NCBI GenBank assembly: GCA_947626445.1
Contig: CANQSC010000049.1
Span: 1 to 8,363, forward strand
DNA: 8,363 nt
Source: an uncultured Bacilli bacterium
Lineage (GTDB): Bacteria; Bacillota_I; Bacilli_A; RF39; UBA660
Direction: 5' to 3'
Below, piece by piece: positions 1 through 5,007 of this stretch (its first letter is position 1; every line of letters begins with the position of its first letter). The notes beneath the pieces are model-generated. The model ran no database searches and was not told where the DNA came from. It saw nothing but the letters and a program-made list of their open reading frames with translations. Made by a program: the position numbers and the translations under genes.

Positions 1-686
1 GTTCCATTTGATATTTTTAAAATATTATTTGTTATCACTTCAAAAAAATCACTTAATCTATCATAAGCAATTACATTATAACATCCTAAATGAATTGCTA
101 ATGCTTTTATACTTGTTCCATATGTTACATCTGTATAAAATTCTTTTGGCAATTTTTCATTTGATTTTTCATCATATTCAAATATATGTTTTTCAATATA
201 TGTATTAATTTCTAATTCCATTCTATATTTTATAACTGGTTCTTTTTTTGGATTGCCTTTTATTTTATGATATATAGTTTTTACTTTTATATTTTTTTCT
301 TCTATTAATTTTTCTACTTCCTTTTTACCTAAATTATGTGGTTTATGGCCTAGTTGCCCACCAACTTTTTTATCTGTTTTTACTCGATAATTATATAAGT
401 TTGCACCTGTTTTCTTTTTAGGTTTTTCATTATCAGTAGAAGACGGTTTACTTGAGTTATTACTATTCTTATTATTTTGATTTTTTAATCTTTCATTTTC
501 TTCTATTAATTTTTCTATTAATTCTTCATCTTTTTTTGATTCTTCTTGATATTTTTTTATTTCTAAGTGAAGACTGTTTATAGTTAGTGACATAGTAAAT
601 ATTGTACTATTAGCTTTATCTAATTTTTTATTTAATTTTTCAAATTCATCATATAATCCATATTCATAATTGCTTTTTCTTCCCAT
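1..686 (-). CDS. IS66-family transposase, N-terminal part (runs off left edge)
   Basis: Partial gene: about 228 codons from the ATG at 686-684 read without a stop to the window edge, so the catalytic DDE part is missing. The start is supported by a minus-strand AAGGAAG at 700-694, 7 nt upstream. Visible IS66 hallmarks are an N-terminal coiled-coil-like region rich in Leu, Glu and Lys (about residues 12-70), an Asn/Ser-rich linker reading NSNNSSKPSST, and a basic GGQLGHKPH segment. These match the leucine-zipper, linker and GGQxGH layout of IS66 TnpC proteins. Such proteins move the element by cut-and-paste transposition. No tnpA/tnpB-like accessory ORF precedes it; IS66 relatives carrying only the transposase gene are known. 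A minus-strand TTGACA lies at 738-733 but I see no good -10. Whether the element is intact cannot be judged. Confidence 0.85.
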   Translation of the reverse strand, partial: MGRKSNYEYGLYDEFEKLNKKLDKANSTIFTMSLTINSLHLEIKKYQEESKKDEELIEKLIEENERLKNQNNKNSNNSSKPSSTDNEKPKKKTGANLYNYRVKTDKKVGGQLGHKPHNLGKKEVEKLIEEKNIKVKTIYHKIKGNPKKEPVIKYRMELEINTYIEKHIFEYDEKSNEKLPKEFYTDVTYGTSIKALAIHLGCYNVIAYDRLSDFFEVITNNILKISNG

Positions 687-754
687 AACTAATCTTCCTT
701 TATTTTCTTAAGTTTCTCATAAATAAATTTTATGTCAAGTAGTTTAGTTCATTT

Positions 755-790
755 TGTGGATAACTCCTATAAATTTCTCTAGTTATCAAC
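755..790. repeat. Imperfect dyad containing a consensus DnaA box
   Basis: GTGGATAACT at 756-765 faces AGTTATCAAC at 781-790 (9 of 10 positions complementary, 15-nt spacer). The left arm includes TGTGGATAA (755-763), which on the minus strand is TTATCCACA, a full match to the DnaA-box consensus. It lies about 70 bp upstream of the transposase start. A single box does not make an origin. It may bind DnaA or another protein upstream of the transposase gene, or be chance in AT-rich DNA. Confidence 0.4.
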
Positions 791-828
791 TTTCATATTT
801 ATAAATTTCTATTTTTTCTATATTCTTA

Positions 829-843
829 GGTCTGAATAGTTAC
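829..843 (-). repeat. Possible terminal inverted repeat of the IS66 element
   Basis: On the minus strand this reads GTAACTATTCAGACC, starting at 843, about 157 bp upstream of the transposase ATG. It resembles, from memory, terminal sequences of IS66-type elements in Firmicutes that begin GTAACTATTC. If correct, the element ends at 843 and DNA from 844 rightward is host sequence. The other end is outside the window, so the pairing cannot be checked here. Confidence 0.35.
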
Positions 844-907
844 AATTTTTGATTACATTTTTCTGAAGGTACTATGAAAAGTGGCCTTTTTATGCTAAAA
901 TATCCCA

Positions 908-944
908 TGTGATACAACTCCTTGAACAAGATTATTGTATCACA
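908..944. repeat. 10-bp inverted repeat with nested smaller stem
   Basis: TGTGATACAA (908-917) and TTGTATCACA (935-944) are perfect complements. Inside the 17-nt loop, CTTG (921-924) and CAAG (927-930) form a second small stem around AA. No T-run follows, so it is more like a protein-binding dyad or a transposon-end hairpin than a terminator. Confidence 0.5.
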
Positions 945-948
945 AATG

Positions 949-979
949 ACCTAGAAAGTACTATATTTTCTAGGTTTTT
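949..979 (+). terminator. Terminator-like hairpin, rightward
   Basis: ACCTAGAAA (949-957) pairs perfectly with TTTCTAGGT (967-975) around a 9-nt loop, and the T-run continues to 979 on the plus strand. It points rightward, yet no plus-strand gene lies to its left. It may be left over from a gene displaced or cut by the IS66 insertion. Confidence 0.5.
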
Positions 980-989
980 AAAATTTACA

Positions 990-1045
990 AAAAAAGAAGC
1001 TGTTCAAGAAATTAATTATTTAATTTCCCAACAGCCCCTTTTTTT
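990..1045 (-). terminator. Large hairpin with T-run, best paired as minus-strand RNA
   Basis: On the minus strand GGGGCTGTT, then GGG and AAATTAA, face TTAATTT, CTT and AACAGCTTC, with an ATAA loop. G.U wobble pairs complete the base and middle of the stem, leaving one bulged G. Seven T follow on the minus strand (995-989). On the plus strand the same positions give A/C mismatches, although a T-run (1039-1045) exists there too. The stem therefore seems maintained as minus-strand RNA. It lies upstream of the minus-strand transposase gene and could block transcripts entering the element. A related perfect hairpin is at 4816-4859. Confidence 0.55.
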
Positions 1046-1051
1046 AATATC

Positions 1052-1080
1052 TTGCATTAATTATAAAAATTTTATAAAAT
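1052..1080 (+). promoter_or_regulatory. Candidate promoter for SDR gene
   Basis: TTGCAT (1052-1057), a 17-nt spacer, then TAAAAT (1075-1080). Transcription would begin near 1087, which is downstream of the ATG at 1085 and supports translation from the ATG at 1097. Confidence 0.4.
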
Positions 1081-1096
1081 TTTAATGGTGATAAAT

Positions 1097-1840
1097 ATGT
1101 TTGATTTTAAAGATAAAGTTGTAATTGTTACGGGAGGTACTCGTGGTATTGGTTATGAAACCGTTTTAAGTTTTTGTAAATGTCAAGCTACCGTAATATT
1201 ATTTGGTAGTAAATCTGCTACTGTTGATGAAGCTTGTTCTAAATTAAAGACCTATGGTTATAATGTTGATGGTTACTATCCTAATCTTTTAAATTATGAT
1301 GAAGTTAAAAAAACAATTGATGAAATATATTCTAAATATGGTCATATTGATATTTTAATTAATAATGCTGGAGTATCTGATTCTAAAAAGATTGAAGAAA
1401 CTTCTAGTGAAGATTTTGCTAGAGTTGTTGATATTAATCTAAAGGCTATGTTTAATGTTATTAAAGTTGTAAGTTCTTATATGAAAGAGAAAAATTTCGG
1501 AGTTATCTTAAATACTAGTTCAATGGTTAGTATATATGGACAAGCTAGTGGTGTTTCGTATCCAGCTAGTAAATTTGGAGTGAATGGTTTAACTAAATCT
1601 TTAGCTTTAGAACTTGCGCCTTTTAACATCCGCGTTAATGCTGTAGCGCCCGGAATTATTAAAACGGATATGTTATGTAATGTTTCTGATGAAGTTTTAA
1701 AGCCTTTAATAAAATCTATTCCTTTGGGGAGAATTGGTCTTCCAAGTGATATTGCTAATGCCTTTTTATTTTTAGCAAGTGATATGGCAAGTTATATAAC
1801 TGGGGTTATCTTATCTGTTGATGGAGCTGCTAAAAATTAA
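1097..1840 (+). CDS. Short-chain dehydrogenase/reductase (FabG-like)
   Basis: Classical SDR oxidoreductase of 247 aa, the normal family length; it should reduce or oxidise a carbonyl/alcohol using NAD(P)(H) in the cytoplasm. Seen in order: the nucleotide-binding TGGTRGIG (residues 12-19), NNAG (89-92), structural Asn114 in DINLK, the catalytic triad Ser142, Tyr155 and Lys159 in SSM...SYPASK, PGIIKTDM (185-192), and the C-terminal SVDGA. All catalytic positions are intact. An ATG at 1085 would add four residues, but it has no ribosome site. The ATG at 1097 has GGTGAT four bases upstream (1087-1092), the 3' part of GGAGGTGAT, at good spacing. No other fatty-acid genes are nearby, so calling it the FabG of fatty-acid synthesis is not justified. 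It could act on another hydroxy/keto substrate. Confidence 0.88.
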   Translation: MFDFKDKVVIVTGGTRGIGYETVLSFCKCQATVILFGSKSATVDEACSKLKTYGYNVDGYYPNLLNYDEVKKTIDEIYSKYGHIDILINNAGVSDSKKIEETSSEDFARVVDINLKAMFNVIKVVSSYMKEKNFGVILNTSSMVSIYGQASGVSYPASKFGVNGLTKSLALELAPFNIRVNAVAPGIIKTDMLCNVSDEVLKPLIKSIPLGRIGLPSDIANAFLFLASDMASYITGVILSVDGAAKN

Positions 1841-1870
1841 TTCAACTATAAGTTGAGTATATTCAACTTA
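1841..1870. repeat. Overlapping small stem-loops after the SDR gene
   Basis: TAAGTTGA (1849-1856) pairs with TCAACTTA (1863-1870) across a 6-nt loop. The same middle arm can instead pair with TTCAACT at 1841-1847, so two stems compete. There is no clear T-run on either strand, so this is at best a weak terminator of the SDR transcript. Confidence 0.35.
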
Positions 1871-1877
1871 AAAATAA

Positions 1878-1905
1878 TTTACAATAATAAAGAATGTATT
1901 AAAAT
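1878..1905 (+). promoter_or_regulatory. Candidate promoter for lipoprotein gene
   Basis: TTTACA (1878-1883), a 16-nt spacer and TAAAAT (1900-1905), followed by the ribosome site AAAGGAAG at 1914-1921. This gives a short leader of about 17 nt. Confidence 0.4.
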
Positions 1906-1928
1906 AAAATTAGAAAGGAAGTTTTGTA

Positions 1929-2579
1929 ATGAAAAAGTTTTTAAGTGTTTTAATGATTGCAGTAATTTTATTAGGAGTTACTGGTTGTGGAAAGGAAGGG
2001 AAAAATTTTAAGAAAGAATATGAAGGATTAAATGGTAATAGTGATTATCGTAATGTAAGTATTCCTAAGAAAAATCCAATTGTTTATGCTAGTGCTAATG
2101 AAATAGTCGAAAAACTAAAAAATAAAGAAACATTTTATGTTTATTTTGGCTCAGTATATTGTCCTTGGTGTCGTAGTGTAATTGAAAAGGCTTTAGAAGT
2201 AGCTAATAATAAGAAGATTAATAAAATTTATTATGTTGACATTTGGGATGGAAACCATAATGAAATTTTAAGAGATACTTTTGAAGTTAATGAAGAAGGC
2301 GAAGCTGTTGCAACTAAGATTGGAACTGAAGATTATTATGAATTATTAAATCGTTTAAATCCGGTTTTAGATGATTATGTTTTAACTAATGACAAAGGTG
2401 AAAAATTATCATGTAGTGAAAAAAGAATTTTTGCTCCAACATTTATTTATGTAGAAAATGGTAAAGCTATTAGAAAAGAAACAGGAATATCTGATAAACA
2501 AAAAAATGCTAAAGACGAATTAACTGATGAAATTATGACTGATGAAGAAAATAAATTTAATGAATTTTTCTTAGAGTAA
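1929..2579 (+). CDS. Thioredoxin-fold lipoprotein with CPWC motif
   Basis: Predicted surface lipoprotein of 216 aa. The first 19 residues are a lipoprotein signal peptide (MKK, hydrophobic core, lipobox VTGC) with Cys20 as the expected lipidated residue after cleavage by signal peptidase II. The mature part has a thioredoxin-like domain: FYVYFGSVYCPWC with redox Cys78 and Cys81, and APTFIYVENGK carrying the expected cis-Pro170. It lies outside the membrane, so it may reduce or form disulfides in exported proteins, like the PedC/TlpA-type thioredoxins of Gram-positives. The insert between the active site and cis-Pro is long (about 88 residues) and contains another Cys162. The ribosome site is AAAGGAAG at 1914-1921. 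Its substrate is unknown, and the neighbours do not show one. Confidence 0.82.
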   Translation: MKKFLSVLMIAVILLGVTGCGKEGKNFKKEYEGLNGNSDYRNVSIPKKNPIVYASANEIVEKLKNKETFYVYFGSVYCPWCRSVIEKALEVANNKKINKIYYVDIWDGNHNEILRDTFEVNEEGEAVATKIGTEDYYELLNRLNPVLDDYVLTNDKGEKLSCSEKRIFAPTFIYVENGKAIRKETGISDKQKNAKDELTDEIMTDEENKFNEFFLE

Positions 2580-2582
2580 TGT

Positions 2583-2588
2583 TATAAT
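2583..2588 (+). promoter_or_regulatory. TATAAT -10 element ahead of TMBIM gene
   Basis: A perfect TATAAT lies four bases after the lipoprotein stop, with only a weak -35 near 2560-2566. It may give the membrane-protein gene its own start of transcription, or the gene may be co-transcribed with the lipoprotein gene 32 bp upstream. Confidence 0.35.
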
Positions 2589-2611
2589 ATATATTACTAA
2601 GGAGGAGTATT

Positions 2612-3259
2612 GTGGAAAGTAAAATTATGCCTAAAGTATTTGGCTGGATGTTTATAGGCTTAATGGTAACATTTGTAACGGGATTTTTTGTACAAAGTAA
2701 TCCGAAAATGATTGCATCAATATTTGGATCAGCATGGTTTATTGGAATAATTATTGCGGAATTTGTATTAGTTATTCTTTTATCAGCAAGAATTAGAAAA
2801 ATGAATCCAACAACAGCTAGAATATGTTTCTTATTATATTCATTTGTAAGTGGTTTAACATTTTCAACAATTTTTATTACTTATGAAATGACAAATATTA
2901 TTTGGATTTTCTTAGTATCAGCTGCCATCTTTGGTGTTTTTGCCGTTATAGGGTCAGTTACTAAAAAAGACTTAACTAAAATAGGAAGTTTCCTATTAAT
3001 GGCATTAGTGGGAATATTAATTTGTGTTCTATTAAATTTATTCTTTCATTCTGAAACATTAGAATTATTATTATCAATTGTAATTGTTCTTGTTTTTATT
3101 GGTTTTACAGCTTATGATGTTCAAAGAATTAAATGGTTAAGTGAATCTAATGCCATACCAGAGGAAAACTTAGCAATTTATGGAGCTTTACAATTATATT
3201 TAGACTATATTAATATTTTCTTAGAATTGTTAAGATTATTTGGTAATAGTGATAATTAA
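2612..3259 (+). CDS. Bax inhibitor-1/TMBIM family membrane protein (YetJ/YccA-like)
   Basis: Integral membrane protein of 215 aa with seven predicted membrane segments (about residues 10-27, 37-58, 69-91, 95-115, 123-145, 149-168 and 190-211). The C-terminal signature is clear: FTAYDVQRIK, then LQLYLDYINIFLELLRLFG. Asp169 and Asp198 correspond to the aspartate pair that controls pH-sensitive calcium leak in Bacillus subtilis YetJ, so a similar ion-leak role is inferred. Translation begins with GTG, chosen because AAGGAGGAG (2599-2607) lies just upstream and no better in-frame start exists. It follows the lipoprotein gene by 32 bp and is closed by a terminator that overlaps its stop. Confidence 0.9.
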   Translation: MESKIMPKVFGWMFIGLMVTFVTGFFVQSNPKMIASIFGSAWFIGIIIAEFVLVILLSARIRKMNPTTARICFLLYSFVSGLTFSTIFITYEMTNIIWIFLVSAAIFGVFAVIGSVTKKDLTKIGSFLLMALVGILICVLLNLFFHSETLELLLSIVIVLVFIGFTAYDVQRIKWLSESNAIPEENLAIYGALQLYLDYINIFLELLRLFGNSDN

Positions 3260-3280
3260 GTAGGCATCTCTACTTTTTTT
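3258..3280 (+). terminator. Rho-independent terminator of TMBIM gene
   Basis: AAGTAG (3258-3263) pairs with CTACTT (3270-3275) and a T-run extends to 3280. The left arm overlaps the TAA stop at 3257-3259. Confidence 0.75.
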
Positions 3281-3312
3281 GATAAAAAAAATAGTATTTT
3301 ATTTGAAATTTA

Positions 3313-3333
3313 TGATATTATATTTTTAGGAGG
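3313..3333 (+). promoter_or_regulatory. Extended -10 promoter and ribosome site of DUF362 gene
   Basis: TGATATTAT (3313-3321) fits an extended -10 (TGn plus TATTAT), which can work without a good -35. A strong AGGAGG (3328-3333) lies 9 nt before the ATG. Placed after a terminator, this gives the DUF362 gene its own transcript. Confidence 0.4.
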
Positions 3334-3342
3334 ATTGATTAT

Positions 3343-4212
3343 ATGTCTAAAGTATATTTTGTTAAAGGTGTTAGCAGTGAAAATCTTATCAAGATTTATG
3401 ATAAGTTAGGTAAAGAATTAACAGGGAAAGTAGCAGTTAAAGTTCATTCTGGCGAGGAAGGGAATCAAAATTATTTAGGCCCTGAATTTATGAAGGATCT
3501 TGTTAGTCATGTTAATGGTACGGTTGTAGAATGTAATACAGCTTATGATGGAGCAAGAGATACAACGGAAAAACATTTAGAATTATTAAAAAAGCATGAA
3601 TGGAGTAAATATTTTGATGTTGATTTAATGGATGCTAATGAAGACGCCGAATTAGAAATACCTAATGGTAAAGTTCTTAAGAAAAATTATGTTGGTAAAA
3701 ACTTACTTAATTATGATTCAATGTTAGTTTTATCACATTTTAAAGGACATCCAATGGGTGGTTATGGTGGAGCTTTAAAACAATTATCAATTGGTGTAGC
3801 TTCAAGTAAAGGTAAAAGATATATTCATTGTTGTGGTAATGATGGAACTTATGAAGATATGTTTCATCAAGACCAAAATAGTTTCTTAGAAGCTATGGCT
3901 GATGCGGCGTCATCTGTTGTTAATCATTTTAATGGTAATATTGTTTATATTAATGTAATGGCTAATATGAGTGTTGATTGTGATTGCTGTAATGTCGCTG
4001 AAGACCCATGCATGGCTGATATTGGCATTCTTGCTTCCCTAGATCCTGTAGCAATTGATATGGCATGTATTGATTTAGTTAAAAATTCTAATGACCCAGG
4101 ACGTGATCATTTACTTGAAAGAATTAATTCAAGAAATGGAATGCACACGATAGATGCTGCAAGTGAATTAAATATTGGTTCTAAAGAATATGAATTAATT
4201 GAAATTGATTAA
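3343..4212 (+). CDS. DUF362 domain-containing protein lacking a ferredoxin insert
   Basis: Cytoplasmic protein of 289 aa recognised as DUF362 from SHFKGHPMGGYGGALKQLS (131-149), the following SIGVASSKGK and IHCCG, and the C-terminal block LDPVAIDMACIDLV (233-246). Many relatives carry a 4Fe-4S ferredoxin segment with CxxCxxC repeats. This one does not. It has only a compact cluster at Cys213, Cys215, Cys216 and Cys223 (CDCC...C), plus Cys163 and Cys164, which could still hold a metal or cluster. No reaction is established for this form, so none is assigned. A ribosome site AGGAGG sits at 3328-3333. Its last four codons and terminator are duplicated exactly 566 bp downstream. Confidence 0.8.
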   Translation: MSKVYFVKGVSSENLIKIYDKLGKELTGKVAVKVHSGEEGNQNYLGPEFMKDLVSHVNGTVVECNTAYDGARDTTEKHLELLKKHEWSKYFDVDLMDANEDAELEIPNGKVLKKNYVGKNLLNYDSMLVLSHFKGHPMGGYGGALKQLSIGVASSKGKRYIHCCGNDGTYEDMFHQDQNSFLEAMADAASSVVNHFNGNIVYINVMANMSVDCDCCNVAEDPCMADIGILASLDPVAIDMACIDLVKNSNDPGRDHLLERINSRNGMHTIDAASELNIGSKEYELIEID

Positions 4213-4233
4213 GGCCGGTAATTCAGTCTTTTT
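4200..4233 (+). repeat. 34-bp direct repeat, copy 1
   Basis: Identical over 34 bp to 4766-4799. It spans the last base of one codon, the final codons GAA ATT GAT, the stop TAA and the terminator down to five of its T. A 566-bp offset separates the copies, and one complete gene lies between them. Confidence 0.95.
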
Positions 4234-4234
4234 T
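4204..4234 (+). terminator. Terminator overlapping the DUF362 gene end
   Basis: A stem forms between ATTGATTA (4204-4211) and TAATTCAGT (4219-4227), with one bulged T and a G.U pair, around the loop AGGCCGG. TC and six T follow (4227-4234). The left arm is in the coding end and contains most of the stop. The same element recurs at 4770-4799. Confidence 0.55.
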
Positions 4235-4265
4235 GATGAAAATGATATTTTTGAACAATATAAAG

Positions 4266-4323
4266 TAATTAGTAGGATTTTACATATAATTTACATTTTT
4301 AGCAAATATAAGTTTACTAATTA
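4266..4323. repeat. 9-bp inverted repeat upstream of orphan gene
   Basis: TAATTAGTA (4266-4274) and TACTAATTA (4315-4323) are perfect complements 40 nt apart. The right arm is just upstream of the -10 of the next gene. It may be a regulatory dyad or chance in AT-rich DNA. Confidence 0.3.
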
Positions 4324-4340
4324 ATCTAAATATGCAATAA

Positions 4341-4365
4341 TATAATTGTTAAAGAAAGCTTTAAC
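4341..4365 (+). promoter_or_regulatory. TATAAT with start-site hairpin
   Basis: A perfect TATAAT (4341-4346) is followed two bases later by GTTAAAG (4348-4354) and its exact complement CTTTAAC (4359-4365) around AAAG. The dyad covers the expected start of transcription, where a repressor site or a 5' stabilising hairpin would sit. No good -35 is visible. Confidence 0.4.
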
Positions 4366-4387
4366 TTAACTAGAAAGGAGGTTTAGA

Positions 4388-4753
4388 ATGGAAAAGGTAA
4401 ACGATATAGATCAATATACAAATGCAATTTTGCGAACTGCTATAGAACAAAACATTACTAGTGGTGATTATGTATTTTGCAAAAAATTATTAGGCTTATT
4501 AAACGAAAAAAAATATGATGAAGCGAAAGATGCACTTAAAATTAATACTTTTGAGTTTGCTAAATCTTTAGCATCAATTGATTCTCTTGGACCAAGTACT
4601 AAAAATTTATATTCTTTAGGTTTTATTTATGCTTTTATAAAAGAAGCATTATATCGTGAAAATTATTCTGAAGTGGAAGAAAATTTAAAAAAGCTTATTC
4701 AAATTTTTGAAAACAAAAGAAATATTGCAGAAGAAAGTACAATTAAAAGATGA
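4388..4753 (+). CDS. Orphan helical protein of unknown function
   Basis: I do not recognise a family. It encodes 121 aa, soluble, probably all-helical, with no signal peptide or membrane segment. Charged helical stretches are LLGLLNEKKYDEAKDAL (about 35-51) and EALYRENYSEVEENLKKLIQ (about 86-105), with one cysteine (Cys31). It looks like a real gene: AAAGGAGGT (4374-4382) sits five bases before the ATG, a TATAAT lies 42 bp upstream of the start, and codon use matches the neighbours. It is the only complete gene here ending in TGA. It lies exactly between the two copies of a 34-bp repeat derived from the end of the preceding gene, which suggests that it arrived or was rearranged as a unit. A regulator or small accessory protein is possible, but nothing specific supports either. 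Confidence 0.7.
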   Translation: MEKVNDIDQYTNAILRTAIEQNITSGDYVFCKKLLGLLNEKKYDEAKDALKINTFEFAKSLASIDSLGPSTKNLYSLGFIYAFIKEALYRENYSEVEENLKKLIQIFENKRNIAEESTIKR

Positions 4754-4765
4754 ATAAAAATTAAA

Positions 4766-4799
4766 TGAAATTGATTAAGGCCGGTAATTCAGTCTTTTT
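4766..4799 (+). repeat. 34-bp direct repeat, copy 2 (acts as terminator of orphan gene)
   Basis: Exact copy of 4200-4233, beginning 13 bp after the orphan gene's stop. It keeps the GAA ATT GAT TAA of the DUF362 gene end although no DUF362 coding sequence precedes it, so this copy is the derived one or a recombination scar. The stem with TCTTTTT can terminate the orphan gene's transcript. Confidence 0.92.
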
Positions 4800-4815
4800 A
4801 ATTTGGTTTACGAAA

Positions 4816-4859
4816 AGGGGCTGTTAAATAATTAAATGATTAATTATTTAACAGCCCCT
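4816..4859. repeat. 20-bp perfect hairpin, AGGGGCTGTT family
   Basis: The arms 4816-4835 and 4840-4859 are exact complements around the loop ATGA. The stem starts AGGGGCTGTT, as does the hairpin near 1040 read on the minus strand. Four T follow on the minus strand (4816-4813) and none on the plus strand, so any terminator role points left. It may be a dispersed palindromic repeat or a remnant of paired IS ends. Confidence 0.85.
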
Positions 4860-4865
4860 AAGTTA

Positions 4866-4894
4866 TTAAAACGTATTTTAAAATATGATAAAAT
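4866..4894 (+). promoter_or_regulatory. Candidate promoter of the small RNA
   Basis: TTAAAA (4866-4871), a 17-nt spacer and TAAAAT (4889-4894) preceded by TGA, which gives an extended -10. The start would be near 4901, where the outer stem of the putative RNA begins. An overlapping TATGAT at 4884-4889 is an alternative -10. Confidence 0.4.
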
Positions 4895-4922
4895 AATTTC
4901 CATTACTTGGGAGGATAAGGCA

Positions 4923-4949
4923 ATGCTGAGGAGCAACTTGAGCGCTTAA
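4923..4949 (+). CDS. Possible 8-aa peptide MLRSNLSA within the small RNA
   Basis: ATG with eight codons and TAA, starting 8 nt after GGGAGG (4909-4914), an ideal ribosome site. The stop TAA overlaps the right arm of the outer stem, so translation and folding would compete. Too short to judge by coding statistics. The pairing of strong site and short frame may be chance or a leader peptide. Confidence 0.25.
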   Translation: MLRSNLSA

Positions 4950-4961
4950 GTAATGATTAAA

Positions 4962-5007
4962 CGAAAAGGAAGTCAAAGTACTTCTTTTTAATTTGGTTTC
5001 CTTTTCG
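4962..5007. repeat. 10-bp inverted repeat spanning the small RNA terminator
   Basis: CGAAAAGGAA (4962-4971) is the exact complement of TTCCTTTTCG (4998-5007). The left arm overlaps the left arm of the terminator hairpin (4969-4984), so the two structures share bases and may be alternatives if transcription reads through. Confidence 0.6.
4969..4989 (+). terminator. Rho-independent terminator of the small RNA
   Basis: GAAGT and ACTTC pair around a 6-nt loop and are followed by five T. The A-run upstream (4964-4967) can extend the stem with the T-run. Confidence 0.6.

Larger units (their letters stand above)
687..1096. other. Gene-less stretch between IS66 transposase and SDR gene
   Basis: No convincing protein gene lies here. 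It contains the upstream region of the transposase, a dyad with a DnaA-box match (755-790), a possible IS terminal sequence (829-843), a cruciform-type repeat (908-944), a rightward terminator-like hairpin (949-979), a large hairpin with G.U pairs on the minus strand (990-1045), and a promoter candidate for the SDR gene (1052-1080). A 12-codon ATG frame at 874-912 behind GAAGGT is too short to call. Confidence 0.6.
4901..4989 (+). ncRNA. Candidate small RNA of about 89 nt
   Basis: The expected transcript begins with CATTACTT (4901-4908), which pairs perfectly with AAGTAATG (4948-4955). Inside this closed loop are a small TGCT/AGCA stem (4924-4935) and an exposed GGGAGG. It ends with a terminator hairpin, GAAGT (4969-4973) with ACTTC (4980-4984), then five T. 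The loop is clearly richer in G and C than its surroundings. I compared it with SRP RNA, 6S RNA and common riboswitch cores and found no match (no GGAA-capped SRP loop, for example). It also contains an 8-codon frame, so it could be an mRNA leader or a tiny-peptide RNA. It has a promoter, structure and terminator, but no known class. Confidence 0.4.

Noticed and set aside
8..208. Open plus-strand frame of 66 codons at the left edge
   Set aside because: It is a shadow opposite the IS66 transposase: low-complexity His/Leu/Tyr-rich translation, no ribosome site, and the minus strand carries the recognisable protein.
755..790. A replication origin
   Set aside because: Only one DnaA box, no box cluster or unwinding element, and no dnaA or replication gene nearby.
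874..912. 12-codon frame MKSGLFMLKYPM
   Set aside because: Too short, with a weak site (GAAGGT) only three bases away and no neighbouring gene to control.
1085..1096. Upstream ATG of the SDR gene at 1085
   Set aside because: No ribosome site before it, and a candidate promoter would start the transcript at about 1087. The ATG at 1097 has GGTGAT at good spacing.
4388..4753. Toxin or antitoxin assignment for the orphan gene
   Set aside because: It stands alone, has no recognisable toxin or DNA-binding motif, and no partner gene overlaps or abuts it.
4816..4859. Rightward terminator of the orphan gene
   Set aside because: The plus strand lacks a T-run after the stem; the T-run is on the minus side, and the 34-bp repeat just upstream already supplies a terminator.
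4901..4989. SRP (4.5S) RNA or a known riboswitch
   Set aside because: The GGAA-capped SRP core is absent, no aptamer core that I know can be traced, and no gene follows for a riboswitch to control.
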